This document shows positions 31,682 to 42,679 of a stretch of 64,000 bases of DNA, one piece after another (positions within the stretch are counted from its first letter, which is position 1; each line of letters starts with the position of its first letter). Source of the stretch: Pristionchus mayeri (lineage: Eukaryota; Nematoda; Chromadorea; Rhabditida; Neodiplogasteridae); the NCBI GenBank assembly GCA_036245805.1, contig BTRK01000001.1, positions 6,386,001 to 6,450,000 of the forward strand. Reading direction: 5' to 3'. The position numbers and the translations under genes were made by a program. The notes under the pieces were generated by a model. The model was not told the DNA's origin. It saw nothing but the letters and a program-made list of their open reading frames with translations, and searched no databases.

Positions 31682-34600
31682 AGTAGTATAGTATGTTTGG
31701 GCCTTCCACGCCCCGCCCCTTTTTCAATGACCTTGACAAGCCCCGCCCATATTTTTAAATATTTCCTGCGTTTAGCGTAACTGAAAAAAACGAAAATAAC
31801 GGACCAATTTAATTAAAACAATAATGAATTTAATTCAACAAAAGATAATTAAAGGAATTAATTAATAATTAATCAACCACCCACAAAACAATTTATTCAT
31901 TTCAACAAACAACAAAACAACAATAACTCCACGAACAATCCTTTTCTTGCCTACTTGAGGTGTTAGAATCGTCGGGCCTAATGTTACCTTTGATTTTTTC
32001 TACCCCGTTTCTACCCCGCCCTCCTTCCCCTTCCTCCCGTGGACGGTAAGTTTGTAGTTCCTTTGCCTGAGGAAGAAGAACCTGTGAAACTAATCAATAG
32101 TAAAAGAAGACGATATGTAGGAAGAGTTCACACTGGTAGGGCAAGCCGAGCAGTGAGTGAGAGAGTGAGAGAGTGAAAAAGTCGGCAGAGGCTTAGTATG
32201 AATATCTGACATTAAAGCTGGACTATCAGTAACAACGCGCCTGGTTGAAATACGTTTCAAATAGGGATAGAACTCACTTCAAGTCGCGTGCTCTCTCACT
32301 CATTGCCTGTACGTCAGGGTCAACTTTGAATGCTTTTATGGAACCATAACTCAATTCTAAATAGAGTTTTCAAAATCGGAATTTCGAAAATGAATTACAG
32401 TTTGCGATTGTCTCGAAACTATATTGTCAATTTGTTCAGGCTAGTTTTGCTGATAGTCCCGCTTTAATTACGCAAATTTACGGACTTTCAACAACACTTA
32501 ATTATAGTAATTATCATAACTCAATGCATTCCTGACCTCAGATTATCTTTGAGGGTGATAGCATCCCTGAAGGGTTTTTTCCCCTTTTCCCCGACGACGG
32601 GTTTGCAGGTTCTGCGCGCGTCTCAGGAAAACCTGTGAAACTAATCAAAAGTGAAAGTAGGAGAAAGGGAATAAGAGTTCGCACCTGCATGACGAGTCGA
32701 GTAGCGAGTGTAGAGAGTGAAAATGCCAGAGGAAAAGGTGCGAGGTGAGAGTGACCCATGTCTACAATCGCATTCCTTATGTAGGCGCAGTAAATGGAAG
32801 GTGAGAGTACTGTCTAATACTACTAGAGGGAGGGTATGAGTACTGTGGAGATACGATACTCCCTCGTACTCTCTCGTGTAGTGACTCATTGGAATATGGT
32901 ACCAACTGTTATATATGCAAGGCGTAATCGAATAGAGAGCAAAGTCTGCTCCGTTCTCCTTTCCTGCCCTTCAGTATATCGCTCTCCCTTCCATCCCCAC
33001 AAATGGAAAAAAAAACAACACATAGATCGATTCAAATGGTCAAGACCATTGCAATTGTTCCTTGATTTACATATAAAATGAAGTAGCAAATCATCTAATC
33101 ATAATTATATCAAAAATTATTGAGCCATACACAATATGGATATCGATAAATTTGTAATTACAAGACAAATTCAATGAACGTTGTTCATTAATCCAGGTTA
33201 GAGAACAACTCCCCATGCAATCGTCTTCCACGTAGTGAAAACCGTGCAATAATGGCATCATTCGAATCGACAGCGCAAGGAGAACACGGGGGGAAGTCGT
33301 TTACTTACCAAAGTTCAAAGGTCACTCCAAACCATTCGAATCGCTGTTCAAAAAGAAAAAAAGCTATTAAATCGGACAAACTACAAACGTCGTAAAAATA
33401 GGCACACTTACATTATAAAAATATCACTACCTACAAAGTGGTCAAATTTGCGCTAAAAAAGCTCCTTACGGCATAAAACATCACTATACGATCTTCCAAA
33501 CTCAATCAAGAGTCACTGATGTTGTATATTTCGTTATTGTCGGTACAGGAGTATTGAACAAAGCTATTTTCAAGCATAACGTGTTCGCGTTCTTTCTCTA
33601 TACATTTAAGTCGCACCGAAAAATGAAAGCATAGAATTCCCAACATGCAAGTGTGCTGATTTCGCACACTTCCGATTTTTACTCACGACACGCTTTTTGC
33701 TAGGTTCACTCATTTGTTTATCTAATAAATTCGCAAAAAAATGCTTAGTTATAGCGGTGTGACTTAAGGTGCGATAGGCTTACTACGAGATCGATATTTC
33801 CCTATACTTCTAGTTTGACCATTAAGTGATGATCATGCTTAAGGCATTAAGACATTTCATAGACTCAAACATACAGCTGTCAAGCAGATATTCTGGCTGA
33901 GATACCGATATATTTTATGATTAGGTTCAATCTGCAAAATTAGCTCATCGTGACATGGTAATTTAGGTAAGATAGTATTTCTCAGGTGAACGTAACTCAG
34001 AGATAACCAAACAATCAATTCAAAAGGACGCATGCATGCAATAAATTGGTTCCTAGAAGTATGATCAAGAACCGCAGTTACGATGTGAGGACATGGAAAC
34101 ACAGAGCTTTCACCAACATTTCTGAATTCCTTTTTGAAAAAAAAACTATTCATATCCTAGCTGTGGATATTTCGTGTGTTCGTAGTCAGTCCTGTCGGCC
34201 TGGCTACTGGTAAAATATCACTATGACATGATAGAGCGTCCTCTAATCACTCACTGCGAGTGTTGTCTTCAAACGTATTGCTGTAAATTGTCATGTAATA
34301 GTTACCAGTATGATCACTAGGCAGAACATGCACTATCTCCTCTATTAATATAATTACCTATTAACTAGGGGAATGGTTCAATAATTTTGTTAATTTTCTG
34401 ATAATATTACATTTGTCAAGGCATTAGTAATAAAGTGACGCAGGCAAATATGTTTCCGTTTTCTTCGTTGTGTTGTAGCTGCACAGATGTGTTCCTAAGC
34501 ATCCGACAAGCTTGCAATACGAATTTGTGTACTGTGACACATAAATATGTCCTAGTGAATATATGATGCATTCATAACTTTTCAAATCATGTGCATTTTC

Positions 34601-37600
34601 TCAAACTTAGGCGTTCCTACCGATGATGCAAAACTCCATTTGTGAGATATTCAAAATCTTCTTGGAAAATGCTAACATTTGTACAGTTTTGAGGCTATGC
34701 TTGAATTAATGTGTGTTTATGTTTGACCTTGTGATTGTGGATCGTCATGGATGCATTCATATATTTTATCACCATCGTATTTTACCATTCGATCATATCA
34801 TTTGACATATGATCGAATGGTAAAATACGATGGTGATAAAATATATGAATGCATCCATGACGATCCACAATCACAAGGTCAAACATAAACACACATTAAT
34901 TCAAGCATAGCCTCAAAACTGTACAAATGTTAGCATTTTCCAAGAAGATTTTGAATATCTCACAAATGGAGTTTTGCATCATCGGTAGGAACGCCTAAGT
35001 TTGAGAAAATGCACATGATTTGAAAAGTTATGAATGCATCATATATTCACTAGGACATATTTATGTGTCACAGTACACAAATTCGTATTGCAAGCTTGTC
35101 GGATGCTTAGGAACACATCTGTGCAGCTACAACACAACGAAGAAAACGGAAACATATTTGCCTGCGTCACTTTATTACTAATGCCTTGACAAATGTAATA
35201 TTATCAGAAAATTAACAAAATTATTGAACCATTCCCCTAGTTAATAGGTAATTATATTAATAGAGGAGATAGTGCATGTTCTGCCTAGTGATCATACTGG
35301 TAACTATTACATGACAATTTACAGCAATACGTTTGAAGACAACACTCGCAGTGAGTGATTAGAGGACGCTCTATCATGTCATAGTGATATTTTACCAGTA
35401 GCCAGGCCGACAGGACTGACTACGAACACACGAAATATCCACAGCTAGGATATGAATAGTTTTTTTTTCAAAAAGGAATTCAGAAATGTTGGTGAAAGCT
35501 CTGTGTTTCCATGTCCTCACATCGTAACTGCGGTTCTTGATCATACTTCTAGGAACCAATTTATTGCATGCATGCGTCCTTTTGAATTGATTGTTTGGTT
35601 ATCTCTGAGTTACGTTCACCTGAGAAATACTATCTTACCTAAATTACCATGTCACGATGAGCTAATTTTGCAGATTGAACCTAATCATAAAATATATCGG
35701 TATCTCAGCCAGAATATCTGCTTGACAGCTGTATGTTTGAGTCTATGAAATGTCTTAATGCCTTAAGCATGATCATCACTTAATGGTCAAACTAGAAGTA
35801 TAGGGAAATATCGATCTCGTAGTAAGCCTATCGCACCTTAAGTCACACCGCTATAACTAAGCATTTTTTTGCGAATTTATTAGATAAACAAATGAGTGAA
35901 CCTAGCAAAAAGCGTGTCGTGAGTAAAAATCGGAAGTGTGCGAAATCAGCACACTTGCATGTTGGGAATTCTATGCTTTCATTTTTCGGTGCGACTTAAA
36001 TGTATAGAGAAAGAACGCGAACACGTTATGCTTGAAAATAGCTTTGTTCAATACTCCTGTACCGACAATAACGAAATATACAACATCAGTGACTCTTGAT
36101 TGAGTTTGGAAGATCGTATAGTGATGTTTTATGCCGTAAGGAGCTTTTTTAGCGCAAATTTGACCACTTTGTAGGTAGTGATATTTTTATAATGTAAGTG
36201 TGCCTATTTTTACGACGTTTGTAGTTTGTCCGATTTAATAGCTTTTTTTCTTTTTGAACAGCGATTCGAATGGTTTGGAGTGACCTTTGAACTTTGGTAA
36301 GTAAACGACTTCCCCCCGTGTTCTCCTTGCGCTGTCGATTCGAATGATGCCATTATTGCACGGTTTTCACTACGTGGAAGACGATTGCATGGGGAGTTGT
36401 TCTCTAACCTGGATTAATGAACAACGTTCATTGAATTTGTCTTGTAATTACAAATTTATCGATATCCATATTGTGTATGGCTCAATAATTTTTGATATAA
36501 TTATGATTAGATGATTTGCTACTTCATTTTATATGTAAATCAAGGAACAATTGCAATGGTCTTGACCATTTGAATCGATCTATGTGTTGTTTTTTTTTCC
36601 ATTTGTGGGGATGGAAGGGAGAGCGATATACTGAAGGGCAGGAAAGGAGAACGGAGCAGACTTTGCTCTCTATTCGATTACGCCTTGCATATATAACAGT
36701 TGGTACCATATTCCAATGAGTCACTACACGAGAGAGTACGAGGGAGTATCGTATCTCCACAGTACTCATACCCTCCCTCTAGTAGTATTAGACAGTACTC
36801 TCACCTTCCATTTACTGCGCCTACATAAGGAATGCGATTGTAGACATGGGTCACTCTCACCTCGCACCTTTTCCTCTGGCATTTTCACTCTCTACACTCG
36901 CTACTCGACTCGTCATGCAGGTGCGAACTCTTATTCCCTTTCTCCTACTTTCACTTTTGATTAGTTTCACAGGTTTTCCTGAGACGCGCGCAGAACCTGC
37001 AAACCCGTCGTCGGGGAAAAGGGGAAAAAACCCTTCAGGGATGCTATCACCCTCAAAGATAATCTGAGGTCAGGAATGCATTGAGTTATGCGTGAATTTT
37101 TCGTTGTTTTGTTATTGAAATTGTTAAAATGGATAATTAATTATGTGAATGGTTGGTTAATTACTATAATTAAGTGTTGTTGAAAGTCCATAAATTTGCG
37201 TAATTAAAGCGGGACTATCAGCAAAACTAGCCTGAACAAATTGACAATATAGTTTCGAGACAATCGCAAACTGTAATTCATTTTCGAAATTCCGATTTTG
37301 AAAACTCTATTTAGAATTGAGTTATGGTTCCATAAAAGCATTCAAAGTTGACCCTGACGTACAGGCAATGAGTGAGAGAGCACGCGACTTGAAGTGAGTT
37401 CTATCCCTATTTGAAACGTATTTCAACCAGGCGCGTTGTTACTGATAGTCCAGCTTTAATGTCAGATATTCATACTAAGCCTCTGCCGACTTTTTCACTC
37501 TCTCACTCTCTCACTCACTGCTCGGCTTGCCCTACCAGTGTGAACTCTTCCTACATATCGTCTTCTTTTACTATTGATTAGTTTCACAGGTTCTTCTTCC

Positions 37601-37989
37601 TCAGGCAAAGGAACTACAAACTTACCGTCCACGGGAGGAAGGGGAAGGAGGGCGGGGTAGAAACGGGGTAGAAAAAATCAAAGGTAACATTAGGCCCGAC
37701 GATTCTAACACCTCAAGTAGGCAAGAAAAGAATTGTTCGTGGAGTTATTGTTGTTTTGTTGTTTGTTGAAATGAATAAATTGTTTTGTGGGTGGTTGATT
37801 AATTATTAATTAATTCCGTTAATTATCTTTTGTTGAATTAAATTCATTATTGTTTTAATTAAATTGGTCCGTTATTTTCGTTTTTTTCAGTTACGCTAAA
37901 CGCAGGAAATATTTAAAAATATGGGCGGGGCTTGTCAAGGTCATTGAAAAAGGGGCGGGGCGTGGAAGGCCCAAACATACTATACTACT
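31682..37989. mobile_element. 6.3-kb palindromic element, ends AGTAGTATAG...CTATACTACT
   Basis: Left arm 31682-34798, 8-bp spacer 34799-34806, right arm 34807-37989. The arms are near-identical, apart from about 66 bp present only in the right arm near 37090-37160 and a few substitutions. The outer ends AGTAGTATAGTATGTTTGGG and the 6-bp flank GTTATA (31676-31681; 41623-41628 beyond the duplicated part) fix the borders. AG...CT ends plus a 6-bp duplication are the Polinton/Maverick pattern, but no polymerase, integrase or other viral-type gene is present, so any relation would be to a non-autonomous derivative. Each arm has an internal pair of related blocks containing CCTGTGAAACTAATCAA. Small open frames in the arms are mirror images with no recognisable product. 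Confidence 0.75.
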
Positions 37990-39893
37990 TATAACCTCTT
38001 CAATAGAATGCAGTCTCTCCTCTGTTCGAGCTCGGATCTTTTCTGGAGAAATGACATCAGAAGGGAGGTTGAACGGAGCTCCGATTCCGTTGCGACAGCG
38101 CAATTCGGCCGAAATATTATGAAATAGAACGTCTAGCCATACCAATTGTACACGTTTCTTCGTTTCATTCAATTGTTTCATGCGTTACTCTATGCGAAAT
38201 AGAAATAACACGGAAAAGCTTACCAAGAGTGAATGAAGGAGTAGAATCAGGAGAGCTGTCGTTCTTCATGAACTGAAAATATTTCCCAGGAATTTTTCCC
38301 GACAACATGTATAGGTTAGACCTGAAACTCACATAGAACGGGAACGAGTTCTCGAACCACCCTTTCCTGTACCACTCCTGAACTTTGCACTCAGTGAAGG
38401 GACCTCTGCGGTTACTAGGAACAATTACCCACCTCAGTTCATTCTTCTTCTCCTTGAAGAAGATGCTAGTGCGTGAAAGGGCTTCTTCCCTCATTCTGAA
38501 TCTAGAATATAATCAAAAGGTTAATTTAAACCTTAAACAGATAATATTGCGATTCTGCGACGCATTATAAATCTTAAATATCAATTATTTCCGGAACTTC
38601 TTTATTCTAAATCAGACACATCAGAAATTATAACAGTTGCACGGAAAAAAAGCGAAATATTGACTCGGTGAAATCTTACAGAATTTATATTGCCCTTCTA
38701 AGCGCATAAACCATAGAAAACGAAATGATATTGAACAATATTAATGCATCTAGTCAGTCACAATGGGACGTCCCCAGAGAGCGGAAAAGTTGCCGAGGAG
38801 AGAAAGGGGATTGAAGGGATTGACAGCTGGCAACTCGGGCCACAGCTGGAGACGAGCCACTTCTCTCTTCTGAACGTTGACGAGCATCGTGATGAGATCG
38901 AGAGGATCCGCCTAAAAAAATGTTATTCAATTAACTTTTTTCATAAAGGAGAATTCAAAAACTTGTTTTCTGAACACTTTTTTTATTTTTTAGATAATAT
39001 AAAAAAGAGTTGACCTCTCTCAGATGGTAGAAGGTGAGCAGATGGCCAAAGTACTCGGCAGCGTTGGCGAAGATGAGCTTGCACGGGATGCAACGCGTCT
39101 GAAACTGCGCTCAAGTGATGTCACTTTATTTCCTTGAGTTTGCCCGTTTATATTTGAATTTGAGTTTATATTTGAGTTTGCCCGTTTATTTGAATTTGCA
39201 AGAAAAACAAACCTTGGAATTTCCGATGTTCTCTTCAAGCTTCTTCAGTGTAAACTGGCCCAATTTGCCGCGCAATGCACTCTCGATCTTCACCGCCTGT
39301 TCCGCATTGGGCAGATTATCGGACAGGCTTATTCCGAAGTGCAGAATCTCATTGATATCTCTGGACGGACGCAGTTCCGGATCATCAAGGCTCATCGACG
39401 ACCACCTAAATATAGCATTTATGTTACAGAGTAATGTTAATTCAGTCATCTTTTCGGCATCCTGCCATTTAATCAATCTCAGCGGCATGAATAATCATTT
39501 TTAATGTACCCATTAAAACGTCTATGCCATTTACAGGAGTACGCATTACAAATGCAAAGCATGATGAGAATAACAAAAAATTACATATTTCCCAAATATC
39601 CAGAAGAAGTTATATTTTTGTATATTGATAAAATTCTGAAGCACCCTCACTTGAGCTGAAGACTCTTCACTCGTTCCGTCGCTTGCTGAAACATCCTGAA
39701 AACTTTGCATATAAATTCGTTCAAACTCCGCTTATAATGATGATACTTAAAGATACTACATTTATGGAATACATTCTTTAAAAAACTTCAATAAAACATA
39801 CTTTTGCACTCTCATTATGCCAACCATCTTTGTGAGAAGAGTGTTAACGTGGAGATAGTTCAGAGAAACCTCGGTAAGCTGAAATATAAACCT
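37990..39893 (-). repeat. Inverted copy of host genes 4 (3' half) and 5 (exons 1-4)
   Basis: Reverse complement of about 29778-31681, including the TSD sequence (TATAAC at 37990-37995), exons 1-4 of copy 5 (37996-38494), its upstream element, and the exons of copy 4 from 29793 to the stop (38750-39878). Identity is almost complete; one difference is A versus G near 30691. The copy is truncated inside an intron at about 39893 and lacks finger 1, so it is a duplicated fragment and not an extra gene. Confidence 0.88.
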
Positions 39894-39918
39894 ATAACTT
39901 TGGTAAGCTTTTGAACTT

Positions 39919-41622
39919 TGGAACTTTGGTAAGTAAACGACTTCCCCCCGTGTTCTCCTTGCGCTGTCGATTCGAATGATGCCATTATTGCACGGTTTTC
40001 ACTACGTGGAAGACGATTGCATGGGGAGTTGTTCTCTAACCTGGATTAATGAACAACGTTCATTGAATTTGTCTTGTAATTACAAATTTATCGATATCCA
40101 TATTGTGTATGGCTCAATAATTTTTGATATAATTATGATTAGATGATTTGCTACTTCATTTTATATGTAAATCAAGGAACAATTGCAATGGTCTTGACCA
40201 TTTGAATCGATCTATGTGTTGTTTTTTTTTTCCATTTGTGGGGATGGAAGGGAGAGCGATATACTGAAGGGCAGGAAAGGAGAACGGAGCAGACTTTGCT
40301 CTCTATTCGATTACGCCTTGCATATATAACAGTTGGTACCATATTCCAATGAGTCACTACACGAGAGAGTACGAGGGAGTATCGTATCTCCACAGTACTC
40401 ATACCCTCCCTCTAGTAGTATTAGACAGTACTCTCACCTTCCATTTACTGCGCCTACATAAGGAATGCGATTGTAGACATGGGTCACTCTCACCTCGCAC
40501 CTTTTCCTCTGGCATTTTCACTCTCTACACTCACTACTCGACTCGTCATGCAGGTGCGAACTCTTATTCCCTTTCTCCTACTTTCACTTTTGATTAGTTT
40601 CACAGGTTTTCCTGAGACGCGCGCAGAACCTGCAAACCCGTCGTCGGGGAAAAGGGGAAAAAACCCTTCAGGGATGCTATCACCCTCAAAGATAATCTGA
40701 GGTCAGGAATGCATTGAGTTATGCGTGAATTTTTCGTTGTTTTGTTATTGAAATTGTTAAAATGGATAATTAATTATGTGAATGGTTGGTTAATTACTAT
40801 AATTAAGTGTTGTTGAAAGTCCGTAAATTTGCGTAATTAAAGCGGGACTATCAGCAAAACTAGCCTGAACAAATTGACAATATAGTTTCGAGACAATCGC
40901 AAACTGTAATTCATTTTCGAAATTCCGATTTTGAAAACTCTATTTAGAATTGAGTTATGGTTCCATAAAAGCATTCAAAGTTGACCCTGACGTACAGGCA
41001 ATGAGTGAGAGAGCACGCGACTTGAAGTGAGTTCTATCCCTATTTGAAACGTATTTCAACCAGGCGCGTTGTTACTGATAGTCCAGCTTTAATGTCAGAT
41101 ATTCATACTAAGCCTCTGCCGACTTTTTCACTCTCTCACTCTCTCACTCACTGCTCGGCTTGCCCTACCAGTGTGAACTCTTCCTACATATCGTCTTCTT
41201 TTACTATTGATTAGTTTCACAGGTTCTTCTTCCTCAGGCAAAGGAACTACAAACTTACCGTCCACGGGAGGAAGGGGAAGGAGGGCGGGGTAGAAACGGG
41301 GTAGAAAAAATCAAAGGTAACATTAGGCCCGACGATTCTAACACCTCAAGTAGGCAAGAAAAGAATTGTTCGTGGAGTTATTGTTGTTTTGTTGTTTGTT
41401 GAAATGAATAAATTGTTTTGTGGGTGGTTGATTAATTATTAATTAATTCCGTTAATTATCTTTTGTTGAATTAAATTCATTATTGTTTTAATTAAATTGG
41501 TCCGTTATTTTCGTTTTTTTCAGTTACGCTAAACGCAGGAAATATTTAAAAATATGGGCGGGGCTTGTCAAGGTCATTGAAAAAGGGGCGGGGCGTGGAA
41601 GGCCCAAACATACTATACTACT
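39919..41622. repeat. Third copy of the element's outer 1.7 kb
   Basis: A direct repeat of about 36287-37989 at an offset of 3633 bp (3632 before a T run). It ends at the true right terminus CTATACTACT, followed by TSD GTTATA. At least two base differences separate it from the 36.3-38.0 kb copy (for example in the CACTCGCTAC region and at GTCCATAAATT). The junction at 39895-39933 contains AACTTTGG three times, which suggests microhomology-guided template switching. Confidence 0.85.
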
Positions 41623-42055
41623 GTTATAGCTTGGCTATGTTCTACACTCGGAAATAATTAAATAATCAAAATATCAATTATCGATTGATTTTCAGGAGAT
41701 TCGATCTCTCCGTGTGAAGTGTGATGAAATTCGGCGAGTGAAGGAACGAATCGAGAAGATGGAAGAGAAGATCAAGGTGAACGAGGCTATTTACCCACTA
41801 AGAAACATCATATTTGCATGTTTTCTTTTCATAGCTTTCCTATACAAATACACGTGTGACTTAACCTATATGTGCTAAATAATACCTTTGTAGGCACTGT
41901 CTATCGATGATCCCCTTCCCATCTCTCCTCAGGGAAGGTGAACTTGCTCTCTCTCTCCTTTTCCTCTCTTTTTTTGTCATTCTATAAGCCTATTTTCTGA
42001 TTTTTGTTCTTCCTTCTCTCACACTTTCACTCTGGCTAACAAAAGGGGCGCAACA

Positions 42056-42679
42056 ATGTCTACCCCTGAGGCGGCTAACTCAGCCAAGAAGCAGAGAACC
42101 ACATACCAAAACATGTGCGTCTCTGCCTTCTCTCTGGCACTCGAGAATGCCCCTCTGGTGTGGACAGGGACAAGTGGAGTGCTATCACCGAGCTGCTCCG
42201 CAGTATGGCGAAAGCTCTCGAGCATGTCGCCGTGCAGCAAAGTGATGCCTCCCTTGCCACCTCCCTCTCCCCTTCTACTTCTCTCCCCAATTCGCGTCTG
42301 TCTCTCCCTTCCTCATCCCTTCCTTCCACCTCCACCTCCACTCGCATTCCCTCTCCCCCTCTCTCATCTGGTGAAGACCCAGTCGAAGCACATCTGAGGG
42401 CCCGTTCGCTTGTGATCTCGGGTATCCCCGAGGCCGATTGTTCTCTAAATCTTGAAGAGAGATTGGCTGGCGATGCTAAGTCTGTTGGATTGGCTCTGGC
42501 CATCCTTCAAGTCGCAGACGAGGGAAGAGCGAGAGAGGAGCAAGGAGATGAGAGAGTCACTCAAAGCGTTGCGCCTGTCTGTCTCGGACTGTCCCTTCGT
42601 GCTCTATCGCGATGAGATCTGGCACAAGGATGACATCCGTACTTACAGGCGTACTCGCCTCCCTCCTCAAAAAAACTAA
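42056..42679 (+). pseudogene. LINE ORF1, frameshifted
   Basis: Begins MSTPEAANSAKKQRTTYQNM in one frame, moves to a second near 42115 (CLLSGTRECPSGVDRDKWSA, MAKALEHV, a Ser/Pro-rich stretch, then ARSLVISGIPEADCSLNLEE) and returns to the first near 42500, ending SVSDCPFVLYRDEIWHKDDI...LPPQKN and TAA. The C-terminal part looks like the conserved tail of LINE ORF1 nucleic-acid-binding proteins. Two compensating frame changes make it non-functional, unless they are sequence errors. Confidence 0.65.

Noticed and set aside
31682..37989. An endogenous virus or autonomous Polinton
   Set aside because: Only the ends and duplication length fit; no polymerase, integrase, protease or capsid-like coding sequence is visible in 6.3 kb.
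30167..39504. Pairs of identical open frames of 60-130 codons on opposite strands
   Set aside because: They are mirror images created by the palindrome; the real coding signal is the spliced exons, and the frames on the other strand have no homology to anything I recognise.
42115..42503. A host Ser/Pro-rich gene on either strand
   Set aside because: The position between the LINE leader and ORF2 and the ORF1-like C-terminus show that it is LINE ORF1; the opposite-strand frame is a shadow.
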